A stretch of 64,000 nt of DNA from Amoebidium appalachense (taxonomy: Eukaryota > Ichthyosporea): the NCBI GenBank assembly GCA_963693365.1, contig CAVNZM010000007.1, positions 806,001 to 870,000 of the forward strand. The letters run 5' to 3'. The translations under genes were made by a program, and so were the position numbers. This document shows, one piece after another, positions 34,177 to 47,477 of this stretch; within the stretch, counting starts at the first letter, position 1, and every line of letters starts with the position of its first letter. The notes under the pieces were generated by a model, which saw nothing but the letters and a program-made list of their open reading frames with translations, ran no database searches and was not told the DNA's origin.

Positions 34177-34474
34177 TCCTCTCGGCGTCTCCTCACTCCC
34201 TCCCTTCCTCGGACATGCTCGTGCCCTCCGAAGTGCCCATTATCTTCGTTGCAAACCTGCATGCCACTCAGTTGGCCTTCTCCCTCCGCCTCCCACATCT
34301 TTACTTCCATGCAACCGGGCATGGTTGCTCTGTGTCGTGCATCTGTAAGCACATACGCGTTTGTCGCTGCACTGCATTAGTTTGCACATACATCTTCACC
34401 GTTTTGCTCACCTTGCTTGCATAAGCAACCCTGCTCGTCTTTGATCAAGACGGGTTGACCCACCCAAGTTCAGT

Positions 34475-34695
34475 TGATGCTGCTGTCTGAGTTGGAGCGT
34501 CGTATATACGCGGGCTAAGGGGTCGAAACTCAGACGCAATTGATGACTTGGGCCCTCCCTGAGGATGGGCTCTGCTTATGGCGCATACTGTGCGCATGGC
34601 TGATGCTGCATACTTGAATGTTTGCCTTTGCATGTGTCCTGCACCATGCTTCTCATCGTGTATGCGTACTTCGTACTGTGTTCCGCATTCAAACC
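34475..34695 (+). mobile_element. SINE-like repeat with tRNA-like head and oligo-C tail (copy B)
   Basis: The head reads CTGAGTTGGAGCG (box-A-like, near 34487) and about 30 nt later GGTCGAAACTC (box-B-like, 34520-34530). The body matches copy A from CCCTGAGGATGGGCTCTGCTT to GCATTCAAAC and stops at a C-run. Pol III boxes plus a shared body suggest a tRNA-derived SINE. Confidence 0.62.
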
Positions 34696-34870
34696 CCCCC
34701 CCCCCCCCCCCCCTCTTCCTCCCCGCTCCCCCCCTCCCCCCACCTATCCACCCATCCACTAACACCACCACCACCACCACCACTCCCCTCCCCCATTGAT
34801 TGGGTAGCCAGACTGCATACATGGCATTGTGTTGGAAGACCCCTCCCCCCCCCTTCCCCCTTCCTCCTAC

Positions 34871-34906
<36 letters not shown>

Positions 34907-35296
34907 ACACACACACCCGCCACCACCTTAACCCACACACACAGCTGCATACCCAACCACTAGATTGCCCCTTCCACCCCTTTTTTCCGAAACCCCCCTC
35001 CCCCTCCCTCCCCCCCGGAAACCCTTCACCGGTGCTTTATTAGTTTTTGTGCAACATGTTGCTGAGGTGTAAAATTGACCATTCCACGGTTTACACGTAT
35101 TTCCTTATCAACATATTACTTGTAAAAAAGGGTACTATTGCTGTAAAACTACAAATAATTACTTTCCTTTCTAGTTAAATATAACATAGAAAGTCTTATT
35201 AACCAAAATTTATTTGGTACAGAGAGACTCTACCCCGAACAATTATTTTAAGTGCCTGATCCATGCACTGCCTCCCCCCCCCCCCCCCCCCCCCCA

Positions 35297-35505
35297 CCCC
35301 CTACCACGCGCGAGAGGTTAGAGAGTCGAAACCCATTGCTTTTGTGGAGACATAGGAACCCCCCTGATGATGGGATCTGTTCAAGTATCTTCTGCCTGCA
35401 CACTTAATTTGTTTGATTTTGGATTTCCCATTTGTGACGTTTTGTTGATGTTCGTTGTTGTCTCCTCCATATTTCCAACCCTCTAACGCATACATCACTC
35501 CCCCA
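35297..35505 (+). mobile_element. SINE-like repeat, second subtype (copy C)
   Basis: Starts in a tRNA-like AGTCGAAACCC (box B) near 35323. It then shares GATGATGGG-TCTGTTCAAGT and the 3' block CTCCATATTTCCAACCCTCT, ending at C-rich DNA. The same 3' half occurs at 57269-57380 and more diverged at 8830-8925. Confidence 0.6.
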
Positions 35506-35511
35506 CCCCCT

Positions 35512-35565
<54 letters not shown>

Positions 35566-35589
35566 ATCCCCCCCCCCCCCCCCCCCCAG

Positions 35590-36098
35590 CAGTGCATGGA
35601 CGACCATGAGTGGTGCGGCATGGTGGCTGCCAAGATGGGCCTGCAGCTGCACTCTGAGGGCCCACCCAACCACATGGTCACCGTGCTGCCCGGCCAGACT
35701 CAGCCCCTCTGCAACCCCATCCTCCCCTCTGCCCTCCGCCAAAAGGCATTGAACAGGCTCCATGCTGCAACGGCGGATAACCGTCCCGTTTGGGCCGAAA
35801 TCGTCAATGTTTTCTGGTCTAAACATGACTCGGTCCAACGTGGGATTCCAGCTGGTCTAATGGGGTATAGCAAGGAGACGGGGCGGTGGGAGGGCTGTGT
35901 GGGTGTGGACGATGGCAAAGGGGGGGTGCTGCTGCCTGAGTTCTTCCACGGTGCAAGTAAGGCGGTGGCTGTGGCCTGTGCTGAGGCTAGTGTGCATGCT
36001 GGCAAGGGGCTAAATGCTCCCTATGTGAGGCCGATACTTTCCAAATTAGGTAGGTGGGTTGTGAGGCAGGAGGGGGAGGGGGGGAGGGGGGGGGGGGG

Positions 36099-36133
<35 letters not shown>

Positions 36134-37349
36134 GGGGGGGGGGGGGGGGGGGGAAGGGAGGGCACCGGGCGTGTGTTGTGGTGATTGTATCTTGGAGCGG
36201 ATATAGGGGTGTTGTACGGTACTATGTGTTTTTTTTTTTCCGTGCTTGAATGCAGATTTCAAACTAGGGAAGGTGTGATGCAAAGAGAATGACTATGCCC
36301 TATTTACTACTTCTGCTTGCCATATCTTCATTTCCCCCCCAGGTTCAGCTGTAGGCACCATATCGCCCCCAACCAAGCATTCCTTGACACCCGTATGCAC
36401 ACCCGCAGGAACCCAAGGAATTATGAAAGAAACGACGCACATACAAATTAAAACCATTCTCTCCTGAACTTGCGATCACAACACTAATATTTGTCCCCAT
36501 TTCCCCCCTAGTCATGCTCTTGTGTATGCCATCACCACCACATCCTAAACCTTCTCCACACAGAGTGTGCTCTCAACCGTAAACCACCCATCGCTTATCA
36601 AGACATAAGCAGTGTTCCCACGGACCCCTCCTCCCACCGCTTCTTCCTCGGTGTAGGCCACCCCATCAACCCAACCATCCAATCATCCGTCGAGGCTCAC
36701 CTACAGTCCCCCCTCCGTTTCTCCGTGCCTCTACCCCCCGGCACAGACCCCAAACTTGTTGCCGCACAGATGCTTTCACACCTTTCCAGCACGACACAGC
36801 ACAAGCAGATGGAGGGTTTGATTGCACTTGCCAAGCTAGGTGTGGATGCAATAGAGGGGGATGAGGGGGTGTGTGGTTGGATAGTGTGTCTGTGGGTTGG
36901 GAGAGGTGGGGAAGGCGGTGGCACAGAGCTGTGTGCAGATGCTGGGGGCAAGGACTTGCTGCAGGCGGCCTGCAGACTCGGCAAGATGCCCTATGATGCA
37001 CAGAACTGCCCCATCAGGTACCATGCCTCCCACTAATATGAGCCAAGTTAAATCACACACGTGCACATGTGCTTGTCTACTTCTTCCTTGTTTCGGAAAC
37101 TTTTACTGGCTGGGGGGTCCACTCGTCCCTTCCTCCCGTTGCTCCCCTCTGTGCGCACCTCTCCCTCCCCTCACCCTCCCCCCCCCCCCCCCCTCCCCCC
37201 CCCCCCCCCCCCCCCCCCAGGTTGGGCTCTCTTCTGTCTGTTCATTCTTCATCCCTGCCCTTTCTCCTTCGACATGAATGCATCTGTGTGGATTGGTGTG
37301 CGTGTGTGTTTGCGTGTGCGTGTGTGTGTGTGCGTGTGTGTGTGTGTGT

Positions 37350-37383
<34 letters not shown>

Positions 37384-37645
37384 CTGAAAGATCCCAAATC
37401 GTTTGTTACATCATTAAATCTTGTGCGTCAATTGACACATTTAACTTTAACATTTCCATCAATGGTGACCAAACCACAAAATGAAGAAGAACAAGAAGAG
37501 AAACCTCACCATTAATATGATACGAGCGTGCATAGTTCAAAATGCTAAAATCATCCCACACAAATACAAAGACCATCGGTCAACGAAGTCCTAGTCAACA
37601 CGTGTCCTTTCCCCCCCCCCCCCCCCCCCCCCCCCCGCCCGCCCG

Positions 37646-37682
<37 letters not shown>

Positions 37683-37923
37683 CTTACATTTACACTTTTT
37701 GTGTAGGGTCGAGGATGGGTTCGTGCACGATGCTGGCACCATGCGGGTTGGTGTGGGTCTTGCCCTGTGCCACCACCTCAAGGCCATCACACCACTACCG
37801 TGCACGGCACTCTCTGGACGTCTGAGTGTGAGGGTGGGGGGTGCTACGGTGAGGTGGGAGAGTGGATGTGTGGTGGTGGCACCACGTGTGGAGGTCGAGG
37901 CTTTAATTCTGCACAGCACGTGA
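35590..37923 (+). CDS. Unrecognised protein, three exons (possible 3' part of the kinase gene)
   Basis: Exons are 35590-36049, 36564-37017 and 37707-37923 (stop 37921-37923). Donors are GTAGGT and GTACCA; acceptors are CCCCCAG, CTCCACACAG and TTTTTGTGTAG. Phases are 0, 1 and 2 and join cleanly, giving 376 residues with no start codon. I recognise no family. Visible features are an N-terminal CMDDHEWCGMVAAKMG, a Trp-containing PVWAEIVNVFWSKHDSV segment, a Gly-rich turn before VLLPEFFHG, and alternating hydrophobic strands near the end (GTMRVGVGLALCHHLKA). An alternative last exon at 36343-36467 is also phase-compatible. The first exon starts in phase 0, which fits the last proposed donor of the kinase (33853), so both could be one long gene. 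That is inference only. Confidence 0.55.
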
Positions 37924-39811
37924 TATTCCTCCAATCATTGAGCGCCCTGGATGGTGGGTGTTGCGATATTAGCGGTGTTGGTGATGTGATGAAATGAATG
38001 TGGTGATCAGAACTTGACGATTGGCTTTGTTGTATCATGTCATGTAATGCCGGTGTTATAATGTGGGCGTATGGGTTACCAAGGGTCTAGTGATATGGTG
38101 AGATGTGTCAGTATGAGATATATCTGTAAGAGGAAAAAACAATAGTTGCAGATATCAGCCGCATTAAGCTTATGGTGTCATGCAAGCTGGCGATAAAGTG
38201 ACATTGTGGTTATTTTTCCCTCTTAAGCTTTTTAAGTTGTTTTGTTTCTATTTTTGAACTTTTGAATTTGCTGCTGCATGCGGCCTGTGTAATTCTTGAA
38301 GAAATGAATGTTTATTGGATGAACGGGATTTGACCACAGCCAATAAATGGTAAACAGCAGGAATATGCATCACAAAAAAAAGGAAGTTAACACGTTTGTA
38401 AGCACCATTGTTGGTATAAGTTAACGACCAGATCAGCATTTCTCGATTTGGCATGAGCCCCAAGCCTCGGAGCACGCAAAGCATGTAATCCGGGATATGT
38501 GTGTGTGTGCGTGTGTATGTGTATGTGTGGGTGGGTGTGCATGTGGGTGTGCACGTGTGTGTGTGTACGTCTGTGTGTACATGTGGGGGCCGGTGGGCGG
38601 GTGTGTGTGCGCGCGCACGTGTCACGGTTTGTAGGGGGGAGGAGGGGGAGGGGGGAGGGGGGGAGGGGGGAACAAGTTGGCCTCACGATTGGAGGCATGT
38701 GAGTCGATTGGTCGAGAACCTCAACTCTGGGTTACAACTGTAGCTACAACCCATATTCGTGTTCATGAGGGGCTCATTGGGAAGGTGTACATGTGCGGAG
38801 GGGGGGAGGGAGGGGGGGTTGACAATCCTGAAACTGTGTACTAACTAATTAGTCACCATTCTCTGTTTTTGTTCGTGTACACACACGTGTGTGTCGAGGT
38901 ACACACATATAATTAAGTCGATCAGTGTTTGTGTATGTGTGCGCGGGTGCGCCTGTGTGCGTGTCACAGTATGGGTCCGCGTGAGTGCAGGGGGGTTTCC
39001 TGTGTTTGTTTTTGTGTGCAGAGAGGAAGGAGGGCCAGGGGGGGGGAGGGGGGGAGGGGGGGGGGGGGGGGGGGGGGGGGGAGGCCGCGGGGCGGGGAGG
39101 GGAGGGGAAGGGGAATGCGAGTAGGCATTAGCAACAGATTAACCCAAGATGGGAGGGGAGGTCGCAAGGGGGGGCAGGGGAAGGGGAAGGGGGAGGGGAG
39201 GGGGGAGGGGGGTAAAAAGGTGAAGAGACGAGAAAGAGGCACATACAGAGTCACAAGGGCAGTATATGTGACACAGACATGGAACCTGGGAATTTTAATT
39301 AGTAGATGTATTTTACTGCCTGCCCAGCACGAGGCTGGGCACCGCCTTATTGCTTCGATCAATACGGATATACTCACACGATTACTTTTGAACAGATCGA
39401 ACCAGCATATATTGCCCCCCCACTCACCCCTCCCCTCGGCTACCATATGATCACAGCTTACTAAAACAGCACATCGCCCCCCACTTTTTTTTTTTTTGTG
39501 TAGGATTGAAGTTCGGATCCCCCAAAACTTCCTATGGTGGGGCGGGTCGTATGTGTGTAACCATTTTTCTTTTTTTCTTTTGACTGGCCGGTAACCATGC
39601 TCCCGGGAATTTGACACCCCATTTCCATATGTGTGTAGCAGTATGTAATTAGTAAATACGAAAAATGGAGCTTCGTTATACCAGAACACCCCTTTTTAGT
39701 GTAAATTTGTTGATTTTTCCTATATGTAGGACCACTTGCAGTCCTATGTCTGTAACGGTATTTTAAGTGGCCTAGATCTCGAAACTGGAAAATCGTAAAT
39801 CCACTGTTACT
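37924..39811. other. Intergenic, no gene recognised
   Basis: Unique 3' flank to about 38480, then GT-rich and G-rich DNA (38495-38680, 39000-39090) and unique AT-rich DNA to 39811. ORFs across the G-rich parts are low complexity. Confidence 0.45.
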
Positions 39812-39886
39812 CATCCAGTTTATTTCTCGTCATCCAGTTTATTTCTCGTCATCCAGTTTATTTCTCGTCATCCAGCTTATTTCTCG
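39812..39886 (+). repeat. Fourfold 19-bp tandem repeat
   Basis: Four units of TCATCCAGTTTATTTCTCG (the fourth with one change) lie directly in front of the truncated LINE. The same bases occur once inside the LINE coding sequence at about 40020-40038. Confidence 0.88.
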
Positions 39887-40300
39887 CCCTGCCAATTTGC
39901 TCACTCTTTATAAAGTTTTTCTTCGTCCATGTTTCGAATATGGCCCCCCGTTACTCCTGTGTGCCCCTCCACGGCAACAGCGCGTGGCTCTTCGGGAATT
40001 CGATTCCTTTCAGCGTGAATTCATCCAGTTTATTTCTCGAACCTCGCGTAGGCATCCTTGGGCGGCTCCCTTGCTGAGTGTTTTTGGTCCCCCTCCGGCG
40101 CGCCAGCGTATGAATGAATTAGGACTTCGCTTTTGTTTTCATTTGGTTAGACTTCCTTTTATCATCCTTTGTTGCGATTCTTTCCTTCTTTTGCACCTGT
40201 TCCCGGCATTTCTGATGTCCGTGCGAAATGTCCTATCCCCAATCTCTCTCCCATTCCGAGATATCCTTTTAAATACTTATCTCCTTTATTTTTCTCTTCT
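39887..40300 (+). pseudogene. 5'-truncated non-LTR retrotransposon fragment
   Basis: The open stretch encodes YKVFLRPCFEYGPPLLLCAP, then ALREFDSFQREFIQF and NELGLRFCFHLVRLP. These align residue by residue with the post-RT region of the longer copy downstream (YKTFLRPTFAYGLPLLACAP, ALEEFDDFQ, EELSLRLCFHLVRIP). Only this C-terminal part is present; RT and everything upstream are gone. Confidence 0.8.
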
Positions 40301-42690
<2,390 letters not shown>

Positions 42691-42908
42691 CTCCAACACT
42701 CATACATACTTTTACTCCAACACTCATACTTTTATTACTTTTTAATTACAACACTCATACTTTTTATTACTTGTTACAACACCCATACTTTTGATACTTG
42801 GCACAACACTAATACGTTTATTACTTGTCACAACACTCATACCTTTCAAAGTTGTTACAATGCTAATACTTTATTACTTGTTACAACGCTCATGCTTTTT
42901 TTTACATG
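42691..42908 (+). repeat. Degenerate minisatellite, about 25-30-bp unit
   Basis: The unit ACAACACTCATACTTTTATT(ACTTGTT) recurs about eight times with substitutions and small indels (for example near 42693, 42718, 42751, 42778, 42803, 42830, 42857 and 42885). Confidence 0.8.
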
Positions 42909-43222
42909 TTGCACACTGTAGGTTTTGGCCATGTTGTCTTGCTTGCACTTGCACACACAAAGTCTTAGAGAACATGTGTGTATTCTCTGAACACCCATAA
43001 TGATTCCCCTGTGCTCGTGATTTGATGCACATGCGCACCAACGTCTTGAAGCAGCTTTTATGTATGGCGCTTTCTATCTATCTCTCCCGCATTTTCTCTC
43101 TCTCTCGCACTCTGTGTCATTCACTCACTCGGACAAACATGCACACACTCTCTCTTTCTCTTTCTCTCCACACACAAACACATACACACACACACACACA
43201 CACGCACACACACACACACACA

Positions 43223-43259
<37 letters not shown>

Positions 43260-43340
43260 GCTCTCTCTCCCCCTCCCCCCCAACCCCTCCCCCCTCCCCC
43301 CTCCCCCCTCCCCCTCCCCCCCCCCCCCCCCCCCCCCCCC
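42909..43340. repeat. (CT)n/(CA)n/(CT)n block with C-runs
   Basis: CT-rich at 43080-43170, (CA)n at 43171-43224, (CT)n at 43225-43270, then C-rich DNA to 43340. No gene. Confidence 0.8.
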
Positions 43341-43515
43341 TCTCATTCAACCCTCCTTCCCCTTCCCCCCCCCCCCCCCCCCCCCTCGGGGACCGACCTC
43401 CGGGGTAACCCTCCCTCCCCCCCACTCTTATTCCCTCTCGCGCTCCCTTAATCTCCCTCTACCTTCCACAGTACCACTCGAACTCATGAACACATCATCC
43501 TCACCCCCATCCCCG

Positions 43516-43550
<35 letters not shown>

Positions 43551-43750
43551 TCATTCAACCCCTCCTTCCCTTCCCCCCCCCCCCCCCCTCCCCCCCTCGG
43601 GGACCGACCTCCGGGGTAACCCTCCCTCCCCCCCACTCTTATTCCCTCTCGCGCTCCCTTAATCTCCCTCTACCTTCCACAGTACCACTCGAACTCATGA
43701 ACACATCATCCTCACCCCCATCGCCCCCCCCCCCCCCCCCCCCCCCCCCC
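43341..43750 (+). repeat. 208-bp tandem duplication
   Basis: Units starting at 43341 and 43549 share TCTCATTCAACCC, CTCGGGGACCGACCTCCGG, a stretch ending CTTCCACAGTACCACTCG and ATGAACACATCATCCTCACC, separated by C-runs. The two copies are nearly identical outside the runs. Confidence 0.85.
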
Positions 43751-44161
43751 TTTATTCGCGGATGCATATCTATCAATAAGTGTGACCTGTTAGCTAATGT
43801 GGTAGAACCGGAGGTTATGGGCGGCTTTATTCTCTTTTCTACTTCTCTCCCCCAGTATATCCGTTATAAAATGACCGTGTTAGATCACCTTATTAATGCT
43901 GCACAGTATGATATTGTGATACGGTGTTTTAACTTTCTCTCGGAGCTACCAATGCTAGCTTCTGCTTAATGGCATGATCTATACTAGGGTTGTTTTTATT
44001 GCATACAGTGTACATAAGTCACTAGCTGTATTTAATTGGCTGCGCTGGAAAATGCAGCAGGCCGTCAAGTGAGGCTGGGCCCCTGCCGATGTCCGCAGCA
44101 ATACAAAGTGCATAAACCCCCTAGTTGATCCAATCTCAGTAAGTCATGTTACCCGTTTGTA

Positions 44162-44207
<46 letters not shown>

Positions 44208-44543
44208 AAAAAAAAAAGATATAAGGAAATGAAATAAACTTAAAATAATACGATGACAAAAGCCTCGGCACCGCGAAGCTCTAATAAAGTAAGTACACGA
44301 ATAGTTGATCCCAACTTGGTTTACACGGTTTATATTAAATTTTTGGAAGACGGTGGGAGCACAGCCCCTCGTGAGTGTGCTTGTGTGGCTAACTGTGTTT
44401 TCCAGCACGGCCATACGCTAGACGAGGGCTCACCGCATGAGCAGGCGCCCGAAGCTATACGCACACCGGATTTAGAGGATACTATTACACCCGTGTCACT
44501 TGGGTGGAAGTCTAGATAAGAACGACAAAGCTAAAATCAAAGT
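43751..44543 (+). other. Two unrecognised ORF stretches, uncertain
   Basis: 43751-43969 encodes a readable stretch (CISINKCDLLANVVEPEVMG ... FNFLSELPMLASA stop). 44253-44519 encodes MTKASAPRSSNK, with a GTAAGT donor-like site right after, then CVFQHGHTLDEGSPHEQ to a stop. Neither matches a family I know, and both may be 5' debris of the LINE that follows or host exons. A C-run plus A-run lies at 44163-44217. Confidence 0.3.
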
Positions 44544-46512
44544 TTGCCGAATTTCAAGGTTCTTTCTCCCGTGCTTCCGCCCCGCAATCGTGCAGAGTTC
44601 CCCACGCCCCCGCCTTTTGCTGTCCTTCTTAGTGATTTTTTTTCGGCTTTTTTCGAACTCGGGTTTATTCCAAATTCGTGGCTTGACACAATCGTTACGC
44701 CCGTTCGTAAGAAGGTATCGCAGGGGGTCATTAACGACTTTCGTCCCGTCACACTTACCAACGTTTTTGGTCGGCTCTTCGAGGGTTGCATGCTTCGCGC
44801 GTTTAACACCGACAATTCTTTAAAAGCCGTGTTCCGTCTTTCTTCCCTTCAATGGGGCTTTCGTCATGCCTATTCGTGTTATACCCACAGCCTGTTACTC
44901 CATGAATCCATTACTTCTGGCTCTCCGCACGTTGTCTTCGTCGACCTTAAGAACGCCTACGACACCGTACCCATTGGTTTGTTATGGCATAAGCTGGCTA
45001 TGCGGGGCTTACCAGCCCCCTTTGGCCGTCTTCTGCAAGCCCTGTTCGATACCACTCGCGGACGAGCGGCGGTCAATGGAACATTAACGCCCGGTTTTTC
45101 TCGTTCTCGGGGTCTTCTGCAGGGGTCCCTCCTGAGTCCGTTGTTGTTTGGCGTTTTCATCGACGATTTAGCCTGCGCCCTCGAACCTCTTGGCCAACTG
45201 CATACCCGCCGTGTACCGGGTCTCCTTTTTGCGGACGATATTGTTCTTTGTTCCTTAACTGAAGACGTGATGCACCAGATGCTTCGTCAGGTGGATCAAT
45301 GGTGCGCCGAGAATCTCATGACAGTCGGAATTGCAAAGTGTGCTACTTTTTCGAAAAACGCTTCCTTTCGATTGGCCCGTCTTCCTATTCCTGTTCAGAG
45401 CACCTATGACTATTTGCACGGGGTATTGATTCCGCAAGCTCCTCACGGCACGAATCGCCCGTGCGAAGGGTAAGCTTCACATCGTGTCAAATATGTTTCA
45501 ACGGGAGTCTGTGATCCATCCTGCGAACCTTCTTCTCTAGTATAAAACTTTTTTACGGCCGACTTTCGCATATGGACTTCCGCTATTGGCCTGCGCCCCA
45601 CCTCGCGAGGCGACCGTGGCGCTGGAAGAGTTCGACGATTTTCAGGGTACTGCGCTGCGCACTTTGTTTCGTACTCGGTTTGTGCCTCCCTTAATCAGTA
45701 TGTTTGGATTGCCGTCTGCTGTTTGTCGTATGGAGGAATTGTCTCTTCGTCTTTGTTTTCATTTAGTTAGGATACCTGATGGTCACCCTCTTTATGCTTT
45801 CTTTCCCTCCCCCCTCCCTCCATCCCTCTTCCTCCCCGATTCACCAACGCCACTTCTGAATGTCCTCAGCCTACCCTCTTTCAACCTGATTCTTCCTCTC
45901 GCTATCTCATTCCCTCTTTCTTTTCTCTTCCTGTTTTTTCTGCCTTTTCGAGTTATTACCTTACGCAGTATAATTTTCTTTCTCGTTCTGATAGAGAAAT
46001 CAAAGGTAAAACTCAGTCGGCATGTGTTATGTTCCTCAGACAACACCGTACTGATCATTATCGCTTTTTGGGAGCTTTGGCAGGATACATTTCTCCTGCT
46101 GTACGTATGGATACCACCCTAGTAGATAAGTCTGTATGGTGCTCTGATGTTGATATTGCCTGGGAAGTTGTGCAGTGGCGCTGTAATTCTTGTTTTCATC
46201 GCCGCTGGTGCCACTTTTGTGCTGAACTTTTTATTCGAAAGCATGTTGATAGGTGTGAGTTTTTATGTCGCGTTTTACCTCTTTCCCTACGGGTGTCTGC
46301 TACACTGGCTGGCAATGTGAACACTTAAGACTTTTTGTTGAATTCTGTTGGTCGTCACATTGAGTATTTATATGATTTTCACACAGTGTTCAGGTATCTC
46401 AGTATGCACTTGTTAATGGATAACTCGTCAAGTTTTTATTGTCTCTCAGTATGCCGTGCATACTTGCATATCTTTCCGTCGAAATAAATCCAGTCAAAAG
46501 AAGAAAAAAAAT
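44544..46512 (+). mobile_element. Non-LTR retrotransposon (LINE) with reverse transcriptase, decayed
   Basis: The ORF 44544-45473 carries RT motifs in order: DFRPVTLTNVFGRLFEGCML, GFRHAYSC, VFVDLKNAYDTV (motif A), GLLQGSLLSPLLFGVFIDDL (motif B) and GLLFADDIVL (motif C, with the catalytic DD). The frame then breaks. The post-RT region (to about 45790) matches the truncated copy at 39887. A terminal Cys/His cluster (C-x2-C-x5-C-x2-C-x8-H-x3-C, near 46185-46260) precedes a stop at 46326-46328. AATAAA near 46482 and a short A-rich tail at about 46497-46511 mark the 3' end. There is no endonuclease domain, so it is 5' truncated as well as frameshifted. Confidence 0.88.
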
Positions 46513-46756
46513 TTAGGAGAAAATCTATCGCAGAGAGCCGCTCCAAGTGGGGGGTCTCTGCCGGAAGTGCATCAATGTATTACATCGCTACGAAAAGAGG
46601 CCAAGGTCTCTGGCGGGAGTACCCCACGGTGAGGAAACCACATCTAACAACACAACCCTTTCTAATGGTGCCAGAGCAACGAGAACATTTAGTGGGCCTA
46701 TATGTATTGATAAGTAACTTCTACGTTGAACGTGTGGACCATGTTACCCGTGTGTA

Positions 46757-46820
<64 letters not shown>

Positions 46821-47117
46821 CTGTGGGCCGGGGGAGAAATCTACTATTTCAGAGGTTATCGTGCCACATGTCTACTGCAGTACCTTTTTTTTGCACGAAG
46901 CCTTATGAAGAAGAAGTAGTTGGGACAGATCGAAAGAGAGGTCGGCCCTCAGGGGAATGCGTGGGAAACGTAATGGGGGGATGTTGAGAATGTCCTCAGG
47001 CACCCTCCGCAGAGTGATGATTCCGAAACATCTTTTGTTTTTTTGCAATCATTGAGAGAGAGACGGTGTGTGTGTGTATGTGTGAAGCTGGGAGGTGACG
47101 GCCGGGAGGCTGGCGGG

Positions 47118-47149
<32 letters not shown>

Positions 47150-47405
47150 GGGGGGGGGGGGGGGGGGGATGGGGAAGGGGGGGGGGGGGGAGGGAGGCGC
47201 CGGGGGTGGGGAGGGAGGGAGGGGAGGTTGAGGGAGAGGGGGAGGAGAGGGAGGCGGAGGCGGGGAGGAGGCCGCGAAAGGATGGTGGGGAGGGGATGGG
47301 GGGAGGAGGGGGGGAAGAGAACATAGAATTTTTGCAGGAAAGACTGAGCGAGCATTGACCACGTGGTGGTGGTAGTAGTGTTTGTGTGTGTGTGTGTGTG
47401 TGTGT

Positions 47406-47477
<72 letters not shown>

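Larger units (their letters stand above)
33854..35589. other. Intron or intergenic stretch with SINE-like copies
   Basis: Begins GTATGTATG at the proposed donor, with (GT)n at 33951-34012, a C-run at 34132-34174, two SINE-like copies (separate entries) and a C-run at 34870-34906. It ends in (CA)n plus a C-run and CAG at 35589. A stretch at 34214-34345 encodes readable protein (MLVPSEVPIIFVANLH) before a GTAAGC, but has no acceptor. Confidence 0.5.

Noticed and set aside
34214-34345. Possible exon (LVPSEVPIIFVANLHATQL) before a GTAAGC donor
   Set aside because: No AG acceptor between the preceding C-run and the open stretch, and it does not fit the neighbouring phases.
36343-36467. Alternative terminal exon after 36049
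   Set aside because: Phase-compatible with a stop, but the 36564-37017 and 37707-37923 exons give a longer, less repetitive product with good splice sites; kept only as an alternative.
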